DNA of 64,000 bases, from contig NC_084807.1 of the NCBI RefSeq assembly GCF_963583255.1, positions 15,027,072-15,091,071 of the forward strand. Reading direction: 5' to 3'. Made by a program: the position numbers and the translations under genes. Every line of letters starts with the position of its first letter. The first letter of the stretch is position 1. Below the pieces are notes generated by a model. It did not search any database, was not told the origin of the DNA, and saw nothing but the letters and a program-made list of their open reading frames with translations. This DNA comes from Pyrus communis. Its lineage: Eukaryota > Streptophyta > Magnoliopsida > Rosales > Rosaceae. Shown here one piece after another: positions 45,010 through 55,600 of this stretch.

Positions 45010-46240
45010 AGGTAAGAATGTCGGAAAGTTAGTTGTTTGGATGAATGCGATACTACGCACACTAACTTTACACCTAAATCACATCTCTAGGAACGACTCC
45101 AGGTCTATCCAACCTGATTAAAAGCATTGGCACGCTCCTCGTTGTATGCATGGTCCTGAATTACCATGTCAAAGACATTATACTCTATCCATTCTGGAAG
45201 AATGTCGTTGAGTTTTCTTAAGGATATTCGAGGTGACAATGATCATAAATGAAACCACTGAAGAAAATAGAGTGCAATATCTTTACACCACCTCCAAAAT
45301 GAACCTGAAGCTTTGATTTGGGGCCAATGGGCTATCTCTCAACTGGGAACACACCACATATGGCTAGCCTGGAGCCTGGTGATTGAGCAGTTTACTTGCT
45401 TTGGCATGACCATTTGGGACACTTAGGTCGAACAGTGATGCTACAATGCATCTCCTTACCTGAAGTAAGGACTTTGTGCCTACAAGCACACTTTGCTAAA
45501 CCTTCTCATTAAGGAAATTGATTTTCTAAATCATCCCTCGCAAAGATACGAAATCACCCTTTTTCATATTGAATTCAAAGGAATATATGTGGACTAAGCT
45601 AACAAAAATGCATACCATATAAATACTTATGGTTTTGGTTGATGAATCGACAAATTGGTCACATGTTTGTCCACAAACATAACTGCTAAATCCCCTGGCC
45701 AATTAAGGGTTCACTACCCTGCTTATACTTTAAAGTCTGGGAGACTAGATAATGCCGAAAAGTTTATATTGATGGTTTTCAATAAAGTATTGCATGTCTA
45801 TTGGGTTTATAATTGGACATTGAATTCCCATGTTCACCCCAAAACAGCCTCGCACAGCAATCATAAAGCGTAATTTAATTGATCGCCCACACCTTGGTGA
45901 ACGCACCAAGTTTTTTATTTCTGCCGAGGGTTATGCAATCTTGTACACAGCTATGTTGGTCTGCCTTGAGGCCCATTGCCACCCAACCTATTTGACATTA
46001 CAATTAGTTACTGGGTACGAACCTGACATTTTTCGTATTTACGCATTTGGGTGTGCATTCCAACACTGTCGCAATGTACCCTCAAAGAATGATGTGAATC
46101 TTTGTCGATTATGATTCTCCTTCACCTTCGCTCTCTTAGAGCCCTTGCATGCGATCTCTTTATCGCTTATTTGCAGGTAGTCACTTTAATGAGACAGTAT
46201 TCCCGCCGTTAGGGGCAGATAAGAATATCAACGTTCCTGT
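45010..46240 (+). pseudogene. Copia copy 3 protease, GAG-pre-integrase and integrase remnants
   Basis: Matches to copies 1 and 2 recur in shifting frames: the Ile-Leu-Glu-Glu-Cys protease end, the WHDHLGHLG segment near 45405, DESTNWSHVC near 45640, ATQPI near 45980, and the LRGDKNVN-type text (as GADKNINVP) near 46215. Stops are frequent; only short pieces such as 45830-46114 stay open. Confidence 0.7.
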
Positions 46241-46804
46241 AGAACGGTGCGAATTTGCATGGACATTACCCACTATGTCTTATCTCAATCCTTATATTGC
46301 ACAAGTATGATAAGCAAGTGTGATGAATTCTAGCTTTTAGAATGTTGCTCCAGACGCATTCCCCTGATCTAGCTAAAGTGACAAGATTATATACCAGCTG
46401 CAAGCATGCTTGCAAGGATAAATGCACTTAACAGACGTCGAGTCAACATCCCCGAAGGGTATGCCGCCCCTGTTGGACGGTCCAGTACACTGGCTAATAG
46501 CCAATCACACTATCTTGTCCTAGAGCACGACTGATCACTCGGTTCGTAAGTTTTGCTTCCCTATAAGTGGAAGACATGGCACAAAATGAATATATACATG
46601 ATCGATATCTCAAATCATTTCCATCTCATAAGATTAATCCGGATTACTCCCAAGACTTGAAGTTCTTGGTCCAGTATACTAGTTTGGATGAGAAAATGGA
46701 ATTGAAATGAGATTACCATCGATGATGTTTTCACTTATATGGCAGCTACCGACATAAATGAAAAACGATGATATTGAACCGTGTTCCGTTGATTAAGTGA
46801 CAAC

Positions 46805-48130
46805 GTAGAACTGATTGGACAACCGAAATTACAATCCAAGTCAAATTCCTTACAAAGTGTGTTTTGGACCTATCGTTCCTGCATTGCCCAATGTAACCTC
46901 GTTGTGTTACAAGTGGGAAAAGAAGCGTTATGAGATGAATGAAATAGTGCGATATGATGCATGTCTTACGACGCAAGTTTTCTCTCAAATGTCCTGTGAT
47001 TGATAGCAGCATTATGAAATGTGGTTAGTGTTTTCTCCATGGGGATATAGATATGGAGATTTACATGTAAGTTCCTTAAGAATTACATGGATTGACTCAC
47101 ATAGTTCTAAACCACTGAACACCCTCTCAACTTATTTGAGGCGTTCACTTACGGATTGAAGCAATCTGGCTGATGAGGTATACCCGTCTAAGTGATTATT
47201 TGATCAGTCAGGGATATGAATGAATGCCCTTGCGTGTTAACCTATGAAGTCTTATTCCAAATTGCTAGAGTTACAGTTTATGTCGTTAACACGAATCCCA
47301 CTGAGACTCTAGAAGAGCTTAAGAAAACTGCCTCGTACCTGAAGATGGAATTTGAGATGAAGGATCTTGGGAAAACTCTTTTATGCCTTGACATGAAGCT
47401 GAAGCATTGTTCTAATAGTACTTTGGTCTACCAGTCGAACTACACCTCGAATGTGTTATCTTGGAGTATACCTATGATCATCTATACATTATATGCAAAC
47501 GAGACCCTTGAAGAGGTTATGGAATCTAAAGTTCCATATCTGAGTTCATTGTACTTAGCTCGTTGCAATTAGAAAATGCATCTCCTTCGTAGTTGATCTA
47601 TTGGTAAGGATGCAGCACCACGCCTACACACACCCACTGATTTGATATTAAAGACGTTTTCAGCAACCCTGAAGGTACTACGGATTTGGGCAAATCCTAA
47701 CGCATCTCAAGTAGATCCGATATCGCAATATCTTGGAGGTTCATGATATGACCTTAGTTGCAAAATCTTCGAATCATTCCAAGACTCACCTCACTTCACT
47801 ACACCACAAGTGAGACATGGTTAGGAGTTCTTGTTGAGCATATTCGAAGTACTTGCTGTTTTAGTCCATCGTTGAGTCCCAACGACGATCCATGAAAACT
47901 ATGCCGCATGTATCCACCCAAACAAGACATGATACATCAACAAAGTCAACGCCAAGACATATTGCGTCTACAAAGCATCAAGAGATTGAAATCATGCAAG
48001 CCGATCCTAAACAACTTTGCCGACCTCTACACAACGTCACTGCAGAAGTCAACCTTTCAGAAGCTTGTCCGAGGAATTGCTATACCTAACTATCATATGC
48101 AATGTTTGTAGTTCTCATTTGAAAGTTATG
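46805..48130 (+). pseudogene. Copia copy 3 reverse transcriptase and RNase H remnants
   Basis: The best piece, 47216-47572, reads ARVTVYVVNTNPTETLEELK and then EFEMKDLGKTLLCLDMKLKH; YVDDMNLIG of copy 1 has become YVVNTNP, so both catalytic Asp residues are gone. RNase H traces follow to about 48110. Confidence 0.78.
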
Positions 48131-48536
48131 TCAAACTTAGGGGAGGTATCCAAAGGTATACTCACTTGATCTTAATGTACTCTTTTCCCGTATGATTAAG
48201 AGCATTTTTCCCACTAGATTTTTACTACCTAACTAGGTTTTAACGAGGCACCCATCCTGGGCTGATCATACCCTTGTGAGCTCTTCTACTTACGTCCAGA
48301 AGACGTATAGTTTTGACTTAATGCAACTTCTCACTTTTCTCCGTAGTCTATGGGTTTTTCTCCCACCTTGAGTTTTACCATAGCGAGGTTTTTTGAGTTT
48401 TACCTTTTTATGCATTCTTCCGTTGATTTAAGACTCTCATTCGCTCATTGTGCCGACGACTTCATTAACTGTACTTACTTCATCGCTGAAGACTTGATGC
48501 ACCATTTACTTGAGTATTTACACACTCAAGGGGGAG

Positions 48537-48805
48537 TGTTGCAGTCCTATTAGATTAAGAATGTGATTGTGTAAATCCTAGTGTATCTAGGGATATCTTT
48601 GAATATTCCCCTTAGTATTTAATATTCTATTAGAGTTGTAGTCTTATAAGGGTAAGGAATTAATTTTCCCTACTACTATAAATAAAGACACAATGGGGTG
48701 AAATAACAACACACCTCAAAATTACACATCGCTCTCCTGTCTTTATTATTGTCGCACCCTCTCTCTATGACCTCCATAATTGTTCAGTAAATTATACTTA
48801 TAACA
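48537..48805 (+). repeat. Copia copy 3 3' LTR (269 bp)
   Basis: It starts TGTTGCAGTCCTATTAG and ends TACTTATAACA. ACTACTATAAATAAAG at 48671-48686 is the TATA-like part shared with copy 1. It is followed by AAATT, a possible TSD without a visible partner. Confidence 0.78.
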
Positions 48806-49016
48806 AAATTCAATGTTTTTATTTTCTTTAAATTAGAATTCAGTTGGAGACATATAAACTCTCGATTAATTAATTAATCAATCTTAATTCTTGTAAAAAA
48901 AAAAAAAAAAAAAAAAAAGAAAACAGCGTTGATTTGCGTTTTAAGTTTTCAACTTTTTAGTCAATGTTTGGTTTCAAATATAATTAACACTACTCTTGAT
49001 TAATTTAATTATAATA
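48806..49016 (+). promoter_or_regulatory. Short 5' flank of the fructokinase-like gene
   Basis: There are 211 bases between the copia LTR and the start codon. They are AT-rich, with an A tract at 48896-48918 and no clear TATA box. If the copia copy inserted here, the original promoter was displaced. Confidence 0.5.
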
Positions 49017-51432
49017 ATGGCACCAACAGGATGCAGCTGCTTCCCCCTCACACTTGAGCGATCCAAAAAGGGCAGCTGCAAGTTTGCTAGGAATTCTTCC
49101 TCTCTTTCTGGTGATAATTTCTACTTTCTTTAAATTCGTTAACGTCCCCTTTTGATTCTTCAGTATAACTGTGTTTTACTGTTGTAAATCTTGGATTTCA
49201 TTTGTACCCAATTGGATTCTCGAGGTAAATTATAGGATACTTGTCAACTAGATATACATTGTTGATCGATTTTTTTGAAAACTAAGATTTTGGTGATCAT
49301 GTTTCATGTGCGGATGGAGTTGCTTAGCTTGATATACACTGTTGACTTATTTCTTGATGACTTAAGCTTTGAGAGCCTATTGATTGTTTAACGATATCGA
49401 GAATAGTTGTTGGCAAAATTTGATCAAGAACATTTTCCCAAAGCTACAAAATATGATCCTAATTAATAAATTTTTGGTTATGTAATATCTAGGACTTTTA
49501 CTTGAATGTATCACGTCATTTTCTTTATGTTGAAATTTTGTTTAATAACAAGAATATTTGAGTAATAATTTCCTTGGCTTTCTGAACTGATCTTAAGTTC
49601 TTAACCATTTGGTTCTTTGTAGGTTCATCTATATCATTATCCTTAAAGAAAAAGAGTAGTATCCAATAGAAGAACTCAGAGCTGATTATTTGCTTTGGGG
49701 AGATGTTGATCGACTTCATCGCGACTAGTGCCGGAGTTTCTCTTGCAGATGCAGATGGTTTCAAGAAAGCTGTTGGTGGAGCTCCTGCCAATGTTGCAGT
49801 TGGAATTTCAAGATTGGGAGGCTTTGCAGCTTTTATGGGCAAGGTGCTTTTTCTAGCCATCCAAAATCACTTTTAACTTTTCTGCTTCATTGTATTACCA
49901 CCAGTTTTATCATGATTCTGTTATTTCGCTTTGGTCACATTATACGTAGAATTTTTTAACTGTGCACTAACTCAACTTTTTTGAAATGTGGATATGTCAT
50001 TAATTATATTGATATTGTTGATACTCCAACCTTGCAGTTGTCCATATGCAACTAATGTGGTTGTCAATATGGCGTGCACAAATTTGACTGCACTTTTTTA
50101 AGTGTATGGTAAAGGACTGTGCTTAGCATTTACATCCAACATGTAAAACATCCTATACATAGCATTAAGATCTGTATTTAGGTCACATTTGTTTCAGATT
50201 CTTCTATCGAGTCATTCCCGTTTTTGATAAACTAAAGTCTAGCAGTTGCATCCCAGGTTGGTAAGGATGAATTTGGATACATATTGGCTGACATTCTGAA
50301 AGAAAACAATGTGGACAATTCTGGCATGCGCCTTGATCCACATGCAAGGAGTGCACTGGCGTTTGTTACACTCAGAAGTGACGGGGAGTGCAAATTCATG
50401 TTCTATCGCACCCCTAGTGCTGATATGCTTCTTCATGAAAAAGAACTTGATGTAAATTTAATCAAAAAGGTGAAACGACCCAAATTCATGTTCTATCGCA
50501 CCACTAGTGCTGATACGACCCAAATCTGAGATTGCCACTGTGGCCATCTGCAGAGGCTGCTCGAAAAAGGTGTTATTAGCATATGGAACCAAGCTGACAT
50601 TATTAAGGCGCATTATGCTGTTTGGTATAACGGCCACACATAGTTAGTTATCTGGTGTTACTAATCCACGTGTTATAATGTATTCACAAAATTGTAGATA
50701 AGCGAGGATGAAATTGAATTCTTGACCGGAGGTGATGATCCTTATGATGATGGGGTGGTCTTGAAAAAGCTTTACCATCCGAATTTGAAGCTTCTGCTTC
50801 TAACTGAAGGGTCAGCAGGCTGCAGATACTACACAAAGGTTAACATCCATCTTGATGTAAATAGCAGATTGGATTTTTATCTGCAGTTAATTTGGTTTTG
50901 TTGATCCCTCTTTTTACTGTGGAGTGCAGGAGTTTAAGGGTAAGGTTGCAGGTATCAAAGCTGATGCTGTTGATACTACTGGTGCTGGTGATTCTTTTGT
51001 TGCTGCTATGCTCAACAGCTTGGGTTCAGAAATTAATCTGTACAAAGTATGCATTTGCAAGGTTTTTTTTACCCCTAAACAATATAGACGGGCTGAGCGA
51101 GCTGGCACAACAAATTGGGCTTCAGTGTCATGCTTACCATGACATGACAGCCCATTTTGTAATCAAAAGTTGTACCGGATTCTCTATAAACTTGTTGAGC
51201 TATGCCGTATTCAAACAAGCCCAATCCTTTTCATTCAATTTCTGAACACATGTCACCTTATATGGTACTGAAAGTTTGAATTCTTTTACCTATCCAGGAT
51301 GAACAAAAGCTGAGAGAAGCTCTCTTGTTTGCCAATGGCTGCGGTGCTCTCACAGTGCAAAAAAAAGGAGCTATTCCTGCACTGCCCACAAAAGAAGCTG
51401 TGAACCAACTTCTCCAGCAAACCACTGCTTGA
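49017..51432 (+). pseudogene. FRK: Fructokinase (pfkB family), multi-exon, damaged in exon 4
   Basis: Fructokinase phosphorylates fructose to fructose-6-phosphate with ATP. Exons that splice in frame: 49017-49110, 49680-49843, 50257-50469, 50698-50838, 50930-51046, 51298-51432. They encode [62 protein letters not shown], the catalytic DTTGAGDSFV and GAIPALPTKEAV, ending at TGA. Closest by memory to Arabidopsis FRK7-type cytosolic enzymes. Exon 4 is ruined: only [16 protein letters not shown] onward remains (50516-50607), about 35 preceding residues are gone, a run of five A (50564-50568) shifts the frame, and its donor is GC rather than GT. Joining exon 3 directly to exon 5 keeps the frame but omits about 65 core residues. 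Hence pseudogene, possibly still transcribed. Confidence 0.88.
50391..50515 (+). repeat. 35-bp duplication 90 bp apart at the exon 3/4 lesion
   Basis: CAAATTCATGTTCTATCGCA... occurs in exon 3 (50391-50425) and again at 50481-50515 with one change (CCCC to CCAC). The words ACGACCCAAAT also occur on both sides of the second copy (50476 and 50516). This is filler DNA copied from the neighbouring exon at a deletion breakpoint. Confidence 0.9.
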
Positions 51433-51483
51433 TAAACTCCCAAACACTGTACTTTCTTTTATTCACATTCATGTAGCAAAGCT

Positions 51484-52158
51484 TGTTGGATTTTTGGATT
51501 GTCGGGCCCATCCCACTCTAATGACACCGATACTGTCCCCAACTTTACCACTTGCCCAATCCATGTGGGATTTTACCATAAAAGGTCTCAGTATTAGTTA
51601 GAGTAGGGTAATTCTATTTAAACCCATTGTGTTTTCTTTGAACCCACTTATATGGGACTTTAACACTCCTCCTCACGTGTAACCTCATTTAGTGGTTCAC
51701 ACGTGGAGATCCACATCGGTAATTGAATTCAGAGGTCGGCTCACGTTGGGCCCACTTGTTTTCAATGGCACTCAAAAAGAGTCTCTATATTAAGAATTCA
51801 AACTTGTTTCCTTATGAGTACATCAGTAATTGAATTCAGAGGTCGGCTCACGTTGGGCCCACTTGTTTTTAATGGCACTCAAAAAGAGTCTCTATATTAA
51901 GAATTCAAACTTGTTTCCTTATGAGTGACAAGCTTGTTGGCTTGCACCAGCCCAAAACCGTGGGCTCTGATGCCACGTTGGATTTTTGGATCATTGGGCC
52001 TGTCCCATTCTAACGACACCGATACTGTCCCAAACTTTACCACATGTCCAATTTGTCAAATGTGGGGTTTTACTACAAAAGATCTCGGTATTAGTTAGTA
52101 GGATAATCCTATTTAAACCCATTGGGTTTCTTTGAACCCACCGATGTGGGATTTAACA
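51484..52158 (-). mobile_element. TRIM retrotransposon (675 bp) downstream of the fructokinase
   Basis: LTRs are 51484-51665 and 51976-52158 (182 and 183 bp), with minus-strand ends TGTTAAA and CCAACA. The primer-binding site TGGCATCAGAGCCCA (minus, 51961-51975) matches initiator methionine tRNA and touches the 5' LTR. The polypurine tract GAGGAGGAG (minus, 51666-51674) touches the 3' LTR. The flanks AAGCT and AAGAT are a one-mismatch TSD. It has no coding capacity. It lies 51 bp after the fructokinase stop, so it probably sits in the 3' UTR. Confidence 0.9.
51719..51926. repeat. 101-bp direct duplication inside the TRIM
   Basis: Two copies of a 101-bp unit (51719-51819 and 51826-51926), beginning GTAATTGAATTCAGAGG and ending CCTTATGAGT, are separated by 6 bases and differ at one base that I can see (TTTTC versus TTTTT). 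Confidence 0.92.
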
Positions 52159-52695
52159 AAGATGCAATGTATTCTGTATACAAATGCTTTCCAATGTTCT
52201 CCAACATTAAAAATGTTTTGTAATATTGTTTGCTGAAAAAGAAAAAGAGACGAATCCGTGATGACAGTCAACATATTTATTACTCTTCTTATCTTCATTC
52301 AACAAGTGTCGTTTATGAGATTTGAACTCATAACTTCCTCAACAAAGTAGAGATGCGACCGAGTAGCTAATTGACGACAGATGCTCTGCATGTGATGAAA
52401 GAACACAAAGTAAAAGGACCAGATAAGAAGAACTGGAGAATTTCAATAAAACATAAGGATATATAACAAAAATCAAATAGTCCATACATATGCATCATAG
52501 TCATTTCCACAACGGCACAATGATCCCTCTTACAATATAGTTGTTATATATTACTTGCAGAGCAACATTACAGTATTAATTTAGTGGAACAACAATCTAA
52601 TGCAGAGCAAAAATCCAATCTGAAACTATAGAAATAATAGATCTGCTCAACCATGGATTTTTAGATTGTTCACACCCTCTCTCTCGGAGTGGAAG
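52159..52695. other. Intergenic space between convergent genes
   Basis: No gene is seen. It probably contains the 3' ends of the fructokinase transcript (+) and the MADS transcript (-). The sequence is AT-rich without recognised repeats. Confidence 0.6.
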
Positions 52696-55600
52696 CTAGC
52701 GCCTCGCTCTACTTTCTGGCGGTCCAATGAACAATTCAGTCTCAACATCTGAGCTTGTACTACTATCAGTGTAGGTTGTGTTTTCTCTTAGCTCGTCCAA
52801 TGTTTTCCTTGGCTGGAAACTACCACACTACAAAGAAAAAGTGAAACTGTTATTTTTTGTTCAACCATTAACATGAAGTTTTATCGATGATAAATACGAT
52901 TTAAGCCTCTCAAGTGGTAACCAAATGTATATAACTCAGGCTTATGGCATTGAAATAATAGTTAACATGATATAAATGCTAGGTTTTGCTAATGTAGAGA
53001 ATTTGTAAAGAAAATTGACTAGGAACAATCACTCAAGTTTCTTGAACACAAAGAAATTGAGTTTCTTGCCTCTTTCTCAGATGCCGTTGATAGGAGCATA
53101 TTCATGCGACTTAAATGGCTTGTTCTCGTACATTTACGTTATGTTTCTTTAGTTATTTTAGTCCTTTATGCTTCTTTCGTGTGTTTTTAGGTTCATATGG
53201 TTAAGGAAACGAAAGGGATGCATTTTGGAGTAGTTTGGGGCATTAAATGGATTGCATATGCTTAAACGCCAAGTAGATGGACGAAATTGAAGACCAAACT
53301 ATCATAACCACCTATCATACACATATCATTCACTTATCACTTAACATATCATACACTTATCATACCAACATATCATACACTTATCATAATCATTCACTTA
53401 TCACTTATCATAATCATTCACTTATCACTTATTATAATCATTCACTTATTCTTTCATCATTCAACCACCAATTCAACACATGCATTCATCATCATAACCT
53501 AGCTGCACAAAACACTCCACATACATCAATGCCGTGCACTCCCCTCCACATTCCAGCTTTCCTTCTCTTTGCAGCCACACTTCCACATGCATTCCCTCTT
53601 TTCCTAGCTGTTTTTCCATCATTATTTCAACCTAACATTCACCCACATGCACCCTTTAAACAAACCCAAACATGCAGCCACATATTCCTCCCTTTGCCGT
53701 GCACTCCCCATCACAATTCCAACTTTCCAACCTAGCCACATCCACATGCATTCACTCATAATCATTCACTAACATTGCAGCCACATTTCCACCCACTTCC
53801 TAGCTGTCATGTTCCCTCTTATTTACCTACAAATAAGCACCCATTGCAGCCACAATTCATTCATTTCATTCACAACACAACACACAACACAAACACACAT
53901 CTTGTGCCGTGCATTACCTTCCATTTCTGTGCAGTTTTTCTCCTCCATTGCAGCCACTTCAACCACTTCCCATCCCTCCAAAACACTTCACACCATCCCT
54001 AAACATCTCCTTAGACCTTGTGCTACAACAACGAGGAAGAGAAGAGTGCCTAAACGTTCATACAATTCAAGTTTGAGTTGTTGGAATGTTTAGGTGTTTC
54101 TTTGATTTCAATGTTTAAATTCAATTCTCTTTGTTTTGTACGTATGAGAAATGGAAGAGAAGAGTGCCTAAACGTTCATACAATTCAAGTTTGAGTTGTT
54201 GGAATGTTTAGGTGTTTCTTTCAAAGTTAGAAGGAACTAAACCCCCTTTAGCTAGGGGGTTTTTCGAAACTATGTTTATATTTGCAATATGAATTGATTA
54301 ACGTTGGTTGGAATTTCATAAGTTGTGGATTCAATGTGTTTAACCGTTTGATTGATAACTTATTTATGTATGTTTATTGAGAATGCGCGCTTAATTTTCA
54401 TGCATGAATATGACGCTAGAATATAAGTGAGTTTCACCTAATCGTTATGAACTTATATTCACAAGTAGTGGAGGTTGCTTATAAACAATTGCGTTAAATG
54501 AATTCTTGGCACGAGTTTCATGCTCATCATAGTAACGAATGCCTCGTCAACACTTATAGTTTTCATAGTGCTTAATGATCTTTGATTGTATCTTTATTGT
54601 GCTGTTCACGTAAAGGACTTTTGGAGAATGTTGTGAATTGCGTTGCGCAAACCCATCCAATTCATTAACTTAAGGAAAACTTGACGGTTAATTTAAGCAG
54701 ACCTAATTAACCCGGAGTGTTGAGTTTCATAATTTATCGAAAGACCAACTGAGAATCAATCTTGTATGCAAGTGTAACATGTGTGGAGAAGAACCCCTTG
54801 GCTATTCCATCATCCATATTTTCATCACATTCATATTTACGTTTTGCCTTTAATTACAATTTGTGCATTTTAGTTAATTTCGTCAAATCAAACCCCCCCT
54901 TTACTTTCTTGTTCTTTAATGCTTAGAATCTGTTTAGTTTATGTTTTAAAGTATTGTTGAATTCTTTGAGTCTAGTATAGTGTTTTATATTGTGATTTTA
55001 CGTTTTTGAGTCAAATCCAAATGATTAACAATCCCTCCTAATCCCCGGTCCAGAACGATCCCTACTTACATACTTACTACAATTGATAAAAAGAGGGTTT
55101 AATTTGTGTGCGTATAAATCTCGCATCAGCCGTATCTCTGTATTCGTATTTGTGCAACATAAGGAAACACTAGTGACTACAATTACAATATACATTATAA
55201 AAGAAGATTATGATAACTTAAAGGGTTTACCTTCTCAACCAGTCGTGCAGTTTCAGCTTTGAGGAGTTTCTCCTGAATTTTATCAACAAAAACAAAAAAG
55301 CAAAAAAACTTATTTAGTTAGCTACCATAATCACAACCTCTTGTTGGCATTAAGTGTTCTGCACTGTCTGTAGATTTCTTATTTTTCAGCTACACATTTT
55401 GTAATATTTAGTCAGCTAGCAGTAGCACAACAGACATGCAAATTTTTTATTTTTTAACTTTATGTTGTAGCAGTTTCACCTTTTCTCTCAGTTGCTCAAT
55501 CTGTTCCTTGAAAACCTGACTCTGCAGTATTAATTACACACAAAAAAATTAAAGTTTGTTTAATATCCATTTAATCAAGGATGAGAAACTGCTAATGTCA

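Larger units (their letters stand above)
43240..48805 (+). mobile_element. Copia copy 3, highly degenerate, with 3' LTR
   Basis: It has the same family and domain order as copies 1 and 2 but more decay: gag remnant at about 43560-44180, protease/GAG-pre-integrase at about 45010-45440 (WHDHLGHLG-like), integrase at about 45580-46240, reverse transcriptase at about 46805-47560, RNase H to about 48110, polypurine tract (CTCAAGGGGGAG, 48525-48536) and LTR at 48537-48805. The left end is uncertain; no 5' LTR was recognised. The right end lies 211 bp from the fructokinase start codon. Confidence 0.8.

Noticed and set aside
50892..51245. 117-codon ORF across fructokinase exon 6 and the next intron
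   Set aside because: It reads exon 6 in the wrong frame; the DTTGAGD frame is the real one.
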